A stretch of DNA of 64,000 nucleotides from CAZGUH01 sp964529005 (GTDB lineage: Bacteria; Actinomycetota; Acidimicrobiia; Acidimicrobiales; Ilumatobacteraceae), in assembly GCA_964529005.1 (NCBI GenBank), contig CAZGUH010000005.1:68228-132227 (forward strand). The letters are read 5' to 3'. The notes beneath the pieces are model-generated. The model saw nothing but the letters and a program-made list of their open reading frames with translations, ran no database searches and was not told where the DNA came from. Position numbers and translations under genes: made by a program. Below, piece by piece: positions 1-10,443 of the stretch; within the stretch, counting starts at the first letter, position 1, and each line of letters begins with the position of its first letter.

Positions 1-377
1 CCGACTCCGCGGCTCGGACCACCGCGACGGCCTCCCCGGCCGAACATCTGGCTGAGCACGTCGCCCAGGCCGTCGGCGCCGACGTTGAACGTGAAGCCGC
101 CCGGGCCTCCGTTGGCGCCGCCGAACCCTCCGGCCATCGGCCCCATTCGCCGCACCTCGTCGTACTCGGCGCGCTTGGCCTCGTCACCGAGCACGTCGTA
201 GGCCGCGCTCACCTCCTTGAACCGCTCTTCCGCCGCGGTGTTGCCCGGGTTGGCGTCGGGATGCAGCTCGCGCGCCAGCTTGCGATAGGCCTTGGTGATC
301 TCCTTCTGGCTGGCCGTGGACGAGACGCCGAGCACGGCGTAGTAGTCCTTCTCGAACCACTCGCGTTGCGCGGCCAT
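1..377 (-). CDS. dnaJ: Chaperone DnaJ, N-terminal part (cut by window edge)
   Basis: Hsp40 co-chaperone that stimulates the ATPase of DnaK. Only about the first 125 residues are present; the gene runs off the left edge. The J-domain is clear: it starts MAAQREWFEKDYYAVLG and carries the invariant HPD tripeptide (ELHPDANPG) that contacts DnaK. A Gly/Phe-rich linker follows (GGPGGFTFNVGADGLGD). The cysteine-rich and C-terminal domains lie outside. The ATG at 377 lies 7 nt after the grpE stop, so it is the third gene of a dnaK-grpE-dnaJ operon. In many actinobacteria hspR follows dnaJ; that would be outside this window. Confidence 0.95.
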   Translation of the reverse strand, partial: MAAQREWFEKDYYAVLGVSSTASQKEITKAYRKLARELHPDANPGNTAAEERFKEVSAAYDVLGDEAKRAEYDEVRRMGPMAGGFGGANGGPGGFTFNVGADGLGDVLSQMFGRGGRRGGPSRGV

Positions 378-384
378 CGTCAGC

Positions 385-971
385 TCACCCCTTCACCTTC
401 ACCATCGCCGCGCGCAGCACGCGTCCCTTCCATCGGTACCCGGTTCGCAGCACCTCACTGACGATCGGGGGCCCCGACTCGTCGTCGGCTGGCTCGTGCA
501 GCACGGCTTCGGCGAGCGCGGGATCGAACTCGCCGCCCTGGAGGTCGAGCGCTTCCAGGCCGTGCTTCTGGAGCACGCCGATCAGCGCGCTCCAGATCGG
601 CTCGACGCCCTCGACGCCATGCGAGAACGCGGCTTCGCAGGCGTCGAGCACGGGGAGCAGCGACTCGACGATGCGCCCCGTGGCCCGGTCGATCTCGTCG
701 GCCTGGGTCGCCGCGACGCGCCGGCGGTAGTTCTCGAACTCCGCCTGTGTCCGCTGCGCCAGATCCTTGAACAGATCACGTTCCGCGGCAAGCATCTCCA
801 GTGGGTCCGGCTCACTCGGCGGCGCCCCCTCCTCGCCCGCGGAGGAGTCGAGCGAACCCGGCTCGACGGCTGGCTCCGGAGGAAAGGGGGGCCCGTCGGC
901 CGTCAGGTCGACGGGAGAACCTTCTCCGGAGACAGGACCCGTCGGCTCCCGGTCGGCAGGAGACGCGCCCA

Positions 972-975
<4 letters not shown>
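385..975 (-). CDS. grpE: Nucleotide exchange factor GrpE
   Basis: GrpE releases ADP from DnaK and so resets the chaperone cycle. The 196-residue protein has a disordered, acidic, Pro/Ser-rich N-terminus (about residues 1-60), then the coiled-coil region (AERDLFKDLAQRTQAEFENYRRR) and the C-terminal beta domain with the family pattern GLEALDLQGGEFDPALAEAVLHEP and VLRTGYRWKGRVLRAAMVKV. Two adjacent ATG codons are possible starts (975 and 972). The first forms an ATGA overlap with the dnaK stop, indicating translational coupling. Length and domain order are normal for the family. Confidence 0.95.
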
Positions 976-2828
<1,853 letters not shown>

Positions 2829-2954
2829 GGGGTGTGCTCCTCCGGTGAGCTGTTTCGCGTGGGTGGCGACGGGGAAGATGAGGGAACGATCCGTCGTGTG
2901 CGGCGACCATCGTAGGAGTCGGCCCCCTGGCCACACAACCCGCTCGGCAGAAAA

Positions 2955-2975
2955 CTTGAGTCGATCTGACTAAGG
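2955..2975. promoter_or_regulatory. HAIR-like HspR operator upstream of dnaK
   Basis: The left arm CTTGAGT (2955-2961) matches the HspR HAIR consensus exactly. A 7-nt spacer follows, then ACTAAGG (2969-2975), which matches 5 of 7 positions of the consensus right arm ACTCAAG. It lies between the divergent dnaK operon and the LLM oxidoreductase gene, where an HspR operator is expected in actinobacteria. Confidence 0.65.
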
Positions 2976-2997
2976 TTCGGTCACGGCGTGCCCAGGG

Positions 2998-3003
2998 TAC
3001 GGT
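2998..3003 (+). promoter_or_regulatory. -10 hexamer TACGGT, probable leaderless start
   Basis: TACGGT ends 7 nt before the ATG at 3011. Transcription would then begin at or next to the start codon. No Shine-Dalgarno sequence is visible between. Confidence 0.45.
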
Positions 3004-3010
3004 CACCCCC

Positions 3011-3949
3011 ATGCAGCTCGCCGACCTCCGTGTGTTCACCGAGCCCCAGCAAGGCGCGACGTATGCCAGCCAGCTGGCCGTTGCCCAGCGAGCCGAGTCG
3101 CTGGGGTTCGGGGCTTTCTTTCGCAGCGATCACTACCTCGTGATGGGAGGCCACGACGGCCTGCCAGGCCCGACGGACTCATGGGTGACGCTGGCCGGGA
3201 TCGCCCGCGAGACCCGCACGATTCGCCTCGGCACGCTCGTCACCTCGGCGACGTTCCGCCACCCGGGGACCCTCGCGGTCAGCGTCGCCCAGGTCGACGA
3301 GATGAGCGGAGGCCGCGTCGAGCTCGGCATCGGAGCGGGATGGTACGAAGCCGAGCACGCCGCACTCGGGGTTCCGTTCCCGCCCGTCGGCGAGCGCTTC
3401 GACACCCTCGAGGACCACCTCGCGATCGTCACCGGCATGTGGGCGACGGCGCCCGGGGAACGCTTCTCCTACCAGGGCCGGCGGGTCAGCGCGATCGACT
3501 CGCCAGGGCTGCCGAAGCCGGCGCAGTCGCCGCCGCCGATCATCATCGGCGGGCGCGGCGCGCACCGCACACCACACCTCGCCGCCCGCTACGCGGCGGA
3601 GTTCAACCTGGCCTTCGCCCCGCTGGAGCAGTTCGTCGAGCAGCGCCAGCGCGTGATCGCAGCGTGCGAAGCGATCGGCCGTGACCCCGGCTCGATCGTG
3701 TTCTCGGCAGCTCTCGTCCTGGCCGTCGGGCGGGACGAGGCCGAGTTCCAGCGGCGCGCGGCGGCGATCAGCCGCGACCCCGCCGAGCTGCGCGCCGTCG
3801 GCGTCGCCGGCGCCGTCGACGAGGCCGTGGAGGCGCTGCGGACGTGGAACGCGGCCGGAGCGCAGCGCGTGTACCTCCAGACGCTCGACCTCGGCGATCT
3901 CGACCACCTCGATCTCGTCGCCGACGCCGTGGCGCCGAGCCTGACCTGA
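3011..3949 (+). CDS. LLM-class (luciferase-like) F420-dependent oxidoreductase
   Basis: 312-residue TIM-barrel flavin/F420 oxidoreductase of the luciferase-like monooxygenase superfamily. Family segments seen are GFGAFFRSDHY near residue 35, RIRLGTLVTSATFRHPG-type strand (TIRLGTLVTSATFRHPG), GRVELGIGAGWYEAEHAALGVPFPP, and PPPIIIGGRGAHRTPHLAARYA. Members in actinobacteria generally use F420, which fits here, but the substrate cannot be told. Monocistronic, divergent from dnaK and convergent with folP, whose stop is 3 nt away. The ATG at 3011 directly follows a -10-like hexamer. Confidence 0.85.
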   Translation: MQLADLRVFTEPQQGATYASQLAVAQRAESLGFGAFFRSDHYLVMGGHDGLPGPTDSWVTLAGIARETRTIRLGTLVTSATFRHPGTLAVSVAQVDEMSGGRVELGIGAGWYEAEHAALGVPFPPVGERFDTLEDHLAIVTGMWATAPGERFSYQGRRVSAIDSPGLPKPAQSPPPIIIGGRGAHRTPHLAARYAAEFNLAFAPLEQFVEQRQRVIAACEAIGRDPGSIVFSAALVLAVGRDEAEFQRRAAAISRDPAELRAVGVAGAVDEAVEALRTWNAAGAQRVYLQTLDLGDLDHLDLVADAVAPSLT

Positions 3950-3952
3950 CCG

Positions 3953-4819
3953 TCAGCCCAGCTCACGCACGTCGCTGAACGCGCGCACCGCGTCGTACAC
4001 GGCCAGCGCGTCACGCGTCGCGGCGACGTCGTGCACGCGCACGATCGCGGCCCCCCGCTCCACCGCCATCACCGCCGCGACCGCGGATCCGACGGCGCGC
4101 TCGTCGATGGGCCGGCCGGTCAGCGCACCGATCGTCGCCTTGCGCGACAGCCCGACCATCAGCGGGGCGCCCAGCGCCGTGAAGCGATCGAGGCTGGCGA
4201 GCAGCTGGAGGTTGTGCTCGGCCGTCTTCCCGAACCCGAAGCCGGGATCGACGATGATGCGGCGCCGATCGATCCCCGCCGCCTCGCAGACGTCGAGCCG
4301 GTCGCGCAGGAACGCCTCCACCTCGGACACCACGTCGACGTACTGAGGCGCTTCCTGCATGGTGCGGGGCTCGCCCTGCATGTGCATCAGGCAGACCGTC
4401 ACCTCGAGCTCGGCGGCGGTCTCGAGCGCGCCGGGCTCACGCAGCGCGCGCACGTCGTTGATGATCGACGCGCCAGCCTCGACGGCTGCGCGCATCACCT
4501 CCGGCTTGCTGGAATCGATCGAGATCGGCGTCGTGAGCGCGCCGGCGAGCGCGCGGATCACCGGCGCCACGCGGGAGATCTCGACCGACGCGCTGACGCC
4601 GTGAGCCCCCGGCCTGGTGGACTCGCCTCCGACGTCGATGATGTCGGCGCCCTCGCGCGCCATCTGCTCGGCGTGCGCGATCGCCGCGTCGACGGTGGCG
4701 TATCGGCCGCCGTCGCTGAACGAGTCAGGTGTGACGTTGACGATGCCCATGACGCGCGCCCGCCGCGGCGCGTCGAGCGAGTTCATGCGTCCACCGGTCC
4801 GATCGAGCGCATCCGTCAC
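3953..4819 (-). CDS. folP: Dihydropteroate synthase
   Basis: Condenses p-aminobenzoate with hydroxymethyl-dihydropterin diphosphate to dihydropteroate in folate synthesis; sulfonamide target. Signature segments are MGIVNVTPDSFSDGG (pterin/pyrophosphate loop), GADIIDVGGESTRPGA, ISIDSSKPEVMRAAVEAGASIINDV, DPGFGFGKTAEHN and PLMVGLSRKATIG. Two starts are possible: ATG at 4786, with only a weak ribosome site, or the in-frame GTG at 4819 (288 residues), which lies 7 nt after the hexamer TAGCGT and fits the leaderless pattern seen elsewhere in the window. I chose the GTG; the extra 11 residues are not conserved. Divergent from gpmA with overlapping promoter regions. Confidence 0.93.
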   Translation of the reverse strand: MTDALDRTGGRMNSLDAPRRARVMGIVNVTPDSFSDGGRYATVDAAIAHAEQMAREGADIIDVGGESTRPGAHGVSASVEISRVAPVIRALAGALTTPISIDSSKPEVMRAAVEAGASIINDVRALREPGALETAAELEVTVCLMHMQGEPRTMQEAPQYVDVVSEVEAFLRDRLDVCEAAGIDRRRIIVDPGFGFGKTAEHNLQLLASLDRFTALGAPLMVGLSRKATIGALTGRPIDERAVGSAVAAVMAVERGAAIVRVHDVAATRDALAVYDAVRAFSDVRELG

Positions 4820-4826
4820 CCGGGTC

Positions 4827-4832
4827 ACGCTA
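4827..4832 (-). promoter_or_regulatory. -10 hexamer TAGCGT for folP
   Basis: On the minus strand TAGCGT lies 7 nt before an in-frame GTG (4819), suggesting a leaderless folP transcript. The oppositely oriented gpmA hexamer is 32 bp away, so the two promoters share one short region. Confidence 0.4.
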
Positions 4833-4864
4833 CTGATCGTTTCGTGCAGCGCCCGCGCCGCTCG

Positions 4865-4870
4865 TACGAT
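4865..4870 (+). promoter_or_regulatory. -10 hexamer TACGAT for gpmA
   Basis: TACGAT ends 7 nt before the gpmA ATG at 4878. No ribosome site is visible, so a leaderless transcript is likely. Confidence 0.45.
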
Positions 4871-4877
4871 CGGCGCG

Positions 4878-5621
4878 ATGCCTGGCTCGCTCGTCATCCT
4901 TCGCCACGGCGAGAGCACGTGGAACAAGGAGAACCTGTTCACCGGATGGCACGACGTGCCCCTCAGCGAGGCCGGCGCGGCCGAGGCTGCCAACGCCGGG
5001 CGCACGCTGGCCGACGCGGGCGTGTGGTTCGACGTCGCCCACACCTCGGTGCTGACACGCGCGGTGGTGACATGCCACCTGGCGCTCGAGCAGCTCGGTC
5101 AGGTGTGGCTGCCGGTGCAGCGCCATTGGCGGCTGAACGAGCGTCACTACGGAGCGTTGCAGGGCCTCGACAAGAAGGCCACAACCGAGCGCCACGGCAA
5201 GGAGCAGACGTTCATCTGGCGGCGCAGCTTCGACGTGCCGCCGCCGCCGGTGGAGCGCGACAGTCCCGAGCATCCGGCGAACGACCCGCGCTACCGGCTG
5301 CTGCCGCCCGACGCTCTGCCCGCCACAGAGTGCCTGAAGGACGTCGTCGCTCGCGTGTTGCCGTACTGGCACGACGTGATCGCTCCGCAACTGCTCGCCG
5401 GCATGGAGGTGCTCATCACCGCGCACGGCAACTCCCTGCGGGCGCTGGTGATGCACCTCGAACACATCTCCGAGGACGACATCGCCGAGCTCAACATCCC
5501 CACCGCCGCGCCGCGCCGCTACACGTTCTACGACGACCTCTCGGTCGCCTCGGCGGAGTACCTCGGCGACGCGGAGGCGGTGGCCGCCGCCGCGGACGCG
5601 GTGGCGCGCCAGGCGGGCTGA
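4878..5621 (+). CDS. gpmA: 2,3-bisphosphoglycerate-dependent phosphoglycerate mutase
   Basis: Glycolytic enzyme interconverting 3- and 2-phosphoglycerate; 247 residues as usual for dPGM. The phosphohistidine motif is at the N-terminus (LVILRHGESTWNKENLFTGW, catalytic RHG near residues 9-11). Further conserved parts are SVLTRAVVTCHLALE, NERHYGALQGLDK and the second catalytic histidine in VLITAHGNSLRALVMHLE. The ATG at 4878 gives the family N-terminus MPGSLVILRHG; the longer upstream frame is antisense to folP. Followed after 38 bp by a separate cyclic-nucleotide-binding gene. Confidence 0.96.
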   Translation: MPGSLVILRHGESTWNKENLFTGWHDVPLSEAGAAEAANAGRTLADAGVWFDVAHTSVLTRAVVTCHLALEQLGQVWLPVQRHWRLNERHYGALQGLDKKATTERHGKEQTFIWRRSFDVPPPPVERDSPEHPANDPRYRLLPPDALPATECLKDVVARVLPYWHDVIAPQLLAGMEVLITAHGNSLRALVMHLEHISEDDIAELNIPTAAPRRYTFYDDLSVASAEYLGDAEAVAAAADAVARQAG

Positions 5622-5647
5622 CGTCCGCGGCTCTGTCGAGCCGGGCG

Positions 5648-5653
5648 TAATCT
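5648..5653 (+). promoter_or_regulatory. -10 hexamer TAATCT, probable leaderless start
   Basis: TAATCT ends 6 nt before the ATG at 5660. No ribosome site lies between it and the start codon. Confidence 0.45.
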
Positions 5654-5659
5654 CGCTCC

Positions 5660-6085
5660 ATGGCGAGCAAGCGGGCGTTCGTCGAGCACCTCCGCCACGT
5701 GCCGCTGTTCGCTGCCTGCTCGACCAAAGAGCTGGAGCGGATCGCCCGCGCCGGCGACGAGATCATCATGCCGGCCGGCAGCCCGATCGTCGATCAGGGC
5801 CAGATCGGCAAGGAAGCGTTCGTCATCCTCCGTGGCGCCGTCACGGTGCGGCGCAACGGCAAGAAGGTCGCCACGCTCGGCCCGGGCTCGATCGTCGGCG
5901 AGCTGTCGCTGCTCGACCACGGCCCGCGCACCGCGACGGTCACGTGCGACTGCGACTGCACGCTGCTGCTGATCAGCCAGCGCCACTTCCTGGCGGTGCT
6001 CGACGACGTGCCCACGATCGGGCACAAGCTGCTCACCAGCCTGGCGGGACGCATCCGCGAACTGGACCGCCAGTACTACGGTTAG
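5660..6085 (+). CDS. Cyclic nucleotide-binding domain protein
   Basis: 141-residue protein made of a single CRP-type cyclic nucleotide-binding domain. It begins with VEHLRHVPLFAACSTKELERIARAG and contains GSPIVDQGQIGKEAFVILRGAVTVRRNGKKVATLGPGS. The phosphate-binding cassette follows: GELSLLDHGPRTATVTC, with the Glu and Arg that contact cyclic nucleotide. There is no DNA-binding helix-turn-helix after it, so it is a stand-alone sensor and not a CRP regulator. Its partner is unknown. The next gene, a membrane Fe-S oxidoreductase 73 bp downstream on the same strand, is a candidate but the link is only positional. Confidence 0.85.
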   Translation: MASKRAFVEHLRHVPLFAACSTKELERIARAGDEIIMPAGSPIVDQGQIGKEAFVILRGAVTVRRNGKKVATLGPGSIVGELSLLDHGPRTATVTCDCDCTLLLISQRHFLAVLDDVPTIGHKLLTSLAGRIRELDRQYYG

Positions 6086-6158
6086 CGCCGCGGACCCCGC
6101 TGGTCAGTGGCGTCCGTTGGGGTCCTGAGCAGCACCTCCCACTAAGTTCGCGGCTGCC

Positions 6159-8420
6159 ATGAGCACGCACGCGCCTTCTCCGCAATCGGAATCTGCCGCC
6201 CCGCGGCGGGTCCGGCCGCACCAGGTCGTCCTCGGCATGGGCGTCTTCATCGCCCTGTTCACGCTGGTCTCAGGTGTCCTGCCGCTCATCACCGAATGGC
6301 ACAACGAGAACGCCGTGCACCGCACGGTGTTCGTCAACATCCCTGGCCCGCTGAAGCTCGCCTTCTACACGATCATCCCGGTGCTACTCGTGTGGGGCGC
6401 GTGGGCGTTCTCACAGCGCGTGCAGAACTGGGAGCGGGGTACCCCGGACCGCCGGCTCACCACGGCCAAGAACGCCAAGCGACGCCTCGCCGACTTCCGC
6501 GCCGGCGTCTACATGCGCACCCTGCTGCGCGATCCGGCCGCCGGGCTGATGCACTCGATGATCTACTTCGGGTTCCTCGTGCTGCTCGGCGTCACCACGG
6601 TGCTCGAGGTCGACCACCAGATGCCCGAGGACCTGAAGTTCCTCCACGGCAAGACGTACATGGCCTACGCCATGATCGGCGACGGCGCCGGCGTGGTGTT
6701 CCTCGCCGGCATCCTGTGGGCGATCGTGCGCCGCTACGTGCAGCGGCCCTACCGCATCCGCATCAAGACCAAGCCCGAGCACGCCGTGATCCTCGGCGTG
6801 TTCCTCGCCATCAGCATCACCGGTTTCGTCGCCGAAGGCTTCCGCATCGCGGTGGAGGAGAGCCCGTCGTACGAGAAGTGGAGCTTCGTCGGCTATCCGC
6901 TGGCGCAGGCGTTCGACGGGTTGGCGCCGACGACTCTCGAACGCTGGCACCAGATCTTGTGGATCGGCCACGTGCTCAGCTTCGTCGCCTTCCTCGTGAT
7001 CCTGCCGGTGACGATGTTGCGTCACATGTTCACGTCGCCGCTCAACATGTACCTGCGCGACAAGGACCGCCCGAAGGGCGCGATGAAGCCGATGCCGAAC
7101 CTCGCCGAAACGTCGCTGGAGACGTTCGGCGCCAGCGTGGTCGAGGACTTCACCTGGAAGCAGCTGCTCGACACGGACGCCTGCACGATGTGCGGCCGCT
7201 GCACCAGCGTCTGCCCGGCGCATGCGACCGGCAAACCGCTCGACCCGCGCGAGATCGTGCTGAAGGTCGGCGAGGTGATGGCGGCGACGGCCACGCCGGC
7301 GCCGGTCAGCCCGCCCCTCGGTGTCGACCGCGAGATCACGATCGCCAGCACAAGCGTCTTCGAGCGGATCACCGCCGAAGAGGTGTGGTCGTGCACGAGC
7401 TGCAAGGCGTGTGACGAGATCTGCCCGGTGAACATCGAGATCCTCGACAAGATCCTCGACATGCGGCGCTACCTGTCGCTGATGGAGAGCAACTTCCCCG
7501 CCGAGCTCGGCGCCGCCTACCGCGGCATGGAGAACCAGGGAAACCCATGGGGGATGAACCAGGGCGACCGCGCCGATTGGGCCAAGGGCCTCGAGGTCGA
7601 CGTCGTCGATCCCGGCCAGCCGCTCGACGCCGAGTACCTCTACTGGGTGGGCTGCGCCGGCAGCTTCGACGACAAGAACAAGAAGGTCACCCAGGCGATG
7701 GCGAAGCTGCTGCGCCGCGCCGGGTTGAAGGTCGCGATCCTCGGCCCGAGCGAGATGTGCACCGGCGACTCCGCACGTCGCAGCGGCAACGAGTACCTCT
7801 TCCAGATGCTGGCGATGCCCAACATCGAGATGCTCGACGGCATGGGGGTGCGCAAGATCATCACCCAGTGCCCGCACTGCTTCAACACCCTGAAGAACGA
7901 GTATCCGCAGCTCGGCGGCACGTACGAGGTCGTGCACCACACCCAGCTGCTCGAGTCGCTGATCGCCGACCGCAAGCTCGACGTCAGCACCGCCACCCTC
8001 GAAGAGCGCATCACGTATCACGACAGCTGCTACCTCGGTCGGCACAACGACGTGTACCTCGCGCCGCGCAAGGTGGTCGGCAGCATCAAGGGCATCGAAG
8101 TCGTCGAGATGCAACGCAACGGCACCAAGGGCATGTGCTGCGGCGCGGGCGGAGCGCGCATGTGGATGGAGGAGTCCATCGGCGTGAAGGTCAACGACGA
8201 GCGGGCCCGTGAAGCGTTGTCCACCGGCGCCACGAGGGTCGCGACCGCCTGCCCGTTCTGCTACATCATGCTCGACGACGGCGTGAAGGCCGCCGGCGCC
8301 GACGAGGACCAGGTGAAGGTCGCCGACATCGCGATCCACCTGCTCGACGCGATCGAAGCCGGCGAGCGCAAGCTCGGCGCCCCGGAGTCCCCGCTCGGCA
8401 CGCCTGTCAGCTTCGGCTGA
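6159..8420 (+). CDS. Membrane-bound heterodisulfide-reductase-like Fe-S oxidoreductase
   Basis: 753-residue fusion of three parts. The N-terminal half has several membrane helices (for example VLGMGVFIALFTLVSGVLPL and VVFLAGILWAIVRRYV) with His residues typical of a nitrate-reductase-gamma-like cytochrome b domain. Then come two 4Fe-4S motifs: C342-x2-C-x2-C-x3-CP and C412-x2-C-x2-C-x3-CP. The C-terminal half has two CCG domains (QCPHCFNTLKNEYP; DSCYLGRHNDVY; GMCCGAGGARMW) as in HdrD and GlpC. It probably passes electrons between a quinone or heme and a soluble donor such as a flavoprotein. Similar fused proteins occur in mycobacteria. Electron donor and acceptor are unknown. Confidence 0.85.
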   Translation: MSTHAPSPQSESAAPRRVRPHQVVLGMGVFIALFTLVSGVLPLITEWHNENAVHRTVFVNIPGPLKLAFYTIIPVLLVWGAWAFSQRVQNWERGTPDRRLTTAKNAKRRLADFRAGVYMRTLLRDPAAGLMHSMIYFGFLVLLGVTTVLEVDHQMPEDLKFLHGKTYMAYAMIGDGAGVVFLAGILWAIVRRYVQRPYRIRIKTKPEHAVILGVFLAISITGFVAEGFRIAVEESPSYEKWSFVGYPLAQAFDGLAPTTLERWHQILWIGHVLSFVAFLVILPVTMLRHMFTSPLNMYLRDKDRPKGAMKPMPNLAETSLETFGASVVEDFTWKQLLDTDACTMCGRCTSVCPAHATGKPLDPREIVLKVGEVMAATATPAPVSPPLGVDREITIASTSVFERITAEEVWSCTSCKACDEICPVNIEILDKILDMRRYLSLMESNFPAELGAAYRGMENQGNPWGMNQGDRADWAKGLEVDVVDPGQPLDAEYLYWVGCAGSFDDKNKKVTQAMAKLLRRAGLKVAILGPSEMCTGDSARRSGNEYLFQMLAMPNIEMLDGMGVRKIITQCPHCFNTLKNEYPQLGGTYEVVHHTQLLESLIADRKLDVSTATLEERITYHDSCYLGRHNDVYLAPRKVVGSIKGIEVVEMQRNGTKGMCCGAGGARMWMEESIGVKVNDERAREALSTGATRVATACPFCYIMLDDGVKAAGADEDQVKVADIAIHLLDAIEAGERKLGAPESPLGTPVSFG

Positions 8421-8429
8421 CGCGGCACG

Positions 8430-8446
8430 GCGCCCGTGACGGGCGC
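8430..8446. terminator. GC-rich hairpin between convergent genes
   Basis: Perfect 7-bp stem GCGCCCG / CGGGCGC with a 3-nt loop, placed between the Fe-S oxidoreductase stop (8420) and the convergent lipoprotein stop (8464). A TTTT run follows shortly at about 8461. Probably serves as a terminator. Confidence 0.5.
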
Positions 8447-8463
8447 GTGACCCGGCGGGATTT

Positions 8464-10404
8464 TCAGCCTGCGAACGGGATGTGCCCGATCGGGCCCAAG
8501 GTGGCGATGTCGAAGAGCCGGACGCCCTCGTCACCGATCGTCACCAGGCGACCGTCGGCAACCATCGAACGCTGGACGTAGCCGCCGTTGTCGAGGCGAC
8601 CCTGCTCACTGAGCTGACCCTGCGCGACGGCGCCGACGACCGACGTCGAGCACATCTTCCACTCGTCGGTCTGCTGGCCGTCGGGCGTGCACGGGGCCTG
8701 CGTGGGCACGACGACCGTCCCGGTCTCGGGCCAGTAGAGGAATGCGTGGGGGTCGAACGTCGCTTCGCTGAAGTCGCCGACCCGCAGGGTGTCGAGCAGA
8801 GCCGGCGCAGCTGGATCGGAGACGTCGAACAGCGAGAGCTGCGTTCCGAGGATCTGACCAGACTCGGTGCCCTCGAAGCCGATCGCGAGCAGCTGGCCGT
8901 CATCGATCGGGTGCAGATAGGTGGAGAAGCCCGGCACCTTCAGCTCACCCTTCAACGTGGGCGCCGTGGGGTCGGACAGGTCGATGACGAACAACGGGTC
9001 GATCTGGCGGAAGGTGACCACGTAGCCGCGGTCGCCGAGGAACCGCACGCCCTGGATCTGCTCGGTGCGGCCGAGCCCTCCGAGCGTGCCGATCTCGACG
9101 AGCTCGGCGCCGCGGTGCTCGAAGACGTGGACGCCGCTCTCCTGGCTCTGGCCGAACCCGCCGGCGGAGGTCGTCGTCGCCACGCGCAGCATCCCCGCGT
9201 GCTCGCTCATCGCATAGGAGTTCAGGACCGTGCCCTCGACTTCGCCGCTGGCGAGATAGTCGGCCCCGTCCGGCGCTCGCAGATCGAAGGAATGGATGGC
9301 GGTGCGTGCCGGCCCCGGCCGGACGGGCACGGTGTCGGACGTGAGATCGTCGCCGGCGATCGTCGCCACGTACAGCCGATCGGCGGAGGAGTAGACGGTC
9401 TGAGCGGTGGCGATCACGCCCGCAGCGCCAACTGCCGCGGCGTCGGCGCTGGCGAGGTCGATCGTGGCGACCCAGGTGGTCGCCAGCCCGGAGAATTCGC
9501 GTGGGTGGCCCACCTCGGCGCAGTCGAGCGCAGCGGTCGGCGTCGCGCTGCCCCCGTTCGGCCCTTCGACGTACTGGCGGGGCAACAGCTGGTCGATCGT
9601 CGCGGCCTCGATCACGTCTTCGTTCTGTTCGAGCGCGTCGCGTTCCTCGTCGCGGCCGCCGCGCCGCGGCTGCACGAACGGGAGGCGGGTGGCGAACGGC
9701 TGGTCGAGCACCACGCGCACGGCGCCGTCGACGGATCGCACCGAGATCAGGTTGCCTTCGAGGTGCGTCCGGTGGAGCAGCGTGAGCACGCCCGCCTCGA
9801 TGCCGTAGACGGACACGATGGTGTCGGTGTCGCCGCTCGACCAGTCCTGGCCGACGACCGCCAACCTGTTTCCAGAGAGGATCATCTGCGTGGCGCCGTT
9901 CGGGATCGCCAGGTCGCTGACGACCGCGCCCGTGTCGAGGTCGACGCTGCGCAGCGCACCGCCGATGAGCGTGTACACGAAGCGGCCATCGGTCTCGGCG
10001 AGATCACCTTCGTCGACGCCGGACTCTTGTGTGTTGGTCGCCGACGTGCCGCTGCCGGCGCTGTCGTCCTGGGCCGCCGCCGGCATCGTCGCTTCTGCGA
10101 CATCGGTGCGCACCGCGGAGCCGTCGGCCACGGGGACCGGGCCGCCGTACCAGTACCACCCGTCGAGACCGTACGGAGTCACCCGGGCCAGCATCTGCTC
10201 CTGGGCCCAGTTGAGCAGGTCGTCACACGATGCGAACTCCTGGTACCGAGCTGCGACGCGGGACCCGCCCCCACCCCCGCGCTCGGCGCCGCTCGCGTTC
10301 GAGCCGACAGTCGTCACGCCGCCCGAGCTGTTCCCATCGGAACACCCGGCGAGCCCCGCCAACATCAACCCGACCGCCAGCCCTGCTGCATGTGTGCCGC
10401 GCAT
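8464..10404 (-). CDS. Secreted beta-propeller lipoprotein
   Basis: 646-residue exported lipoprotein. The N-terminus has a signal sequence with lipobox LAGC (Cys21), followed by a Ser/Gly linker. The rest matches the bacterial beta-propeller family (PF09826-like): repeated blades such as SVDLDTGAVVSDLAIPNGATQMILSGNRLAVVGQD, VRFLGDRGYVVTFRQIDPLFVIDLSDPTAPTLKGELKVPGFSTYLHPI and LFDVSDPAAPALLDTLRVGDFSEATFDPHAFLYWP. It is expected on the outer face of the membrane as a binding scaffold; the ligand is unknown. It starts 39 bp after dcd on the same strand and may share its transcript. Confidence 0.8.
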   Translation of the reverse strand: MRGTHAAGLAVGLMLAGLAGCSDGNSSGGVTTVGSNASGAERGGGGGSRVAARYQEFASCDDLLNWAQEQMLARVTPYGLDGWYWYGGPVPVADGSAVRTDVAEATMPAAAQDDSAGSGTSATNTQESGVDEGDLAETDGRFVYTLIGGALRSVDLDTGAVVSDLAIPNGATQMILSGNRLAVVGQDWSSGDTDTIVSVYGIEAGVLTLLHRTHLEGNLISVRSVDGAVRVVLDQPFATRLPFVQPRRGGRDEERDALEQNEDVIEAATIDQLLPRQYVEGPNGGSATPTAALDCAEVGHPREFSGLATTWVATIDLASADAAAVGAAGVIATAQTVYSSADRLYVATIAGDDLTSDTVPVRPGPARTAIHSFDLRAPDGADYLASGEVEGTVLNSYAMSEHAGMLRVATTTSAGGFGQSQESGVHVFEHRGAELVEIGTLGGLGRTEQIQGVRFLGDRGYVVTFRQIDPLFVIDLSDPTAPTLKGELKVPGFSTYLHPIDDGQLLAIGFEGTESGQILGTQLSLFDVSDPAAPALLDTLRVGDFSEATFDPHAFLYWPETGTVVVPTQAPCTPDGQQTDEWKMCSTSVVGAVAQGQLSEQGRLDNGGYVQRSMVADGRLVTIGDEGVRLFDIATLGPIGHIPFAG

Positions 10405-10443
10405 GCTCGTCAGACGGACGGCGCGGCCGCCGCGGTTCCCGAC

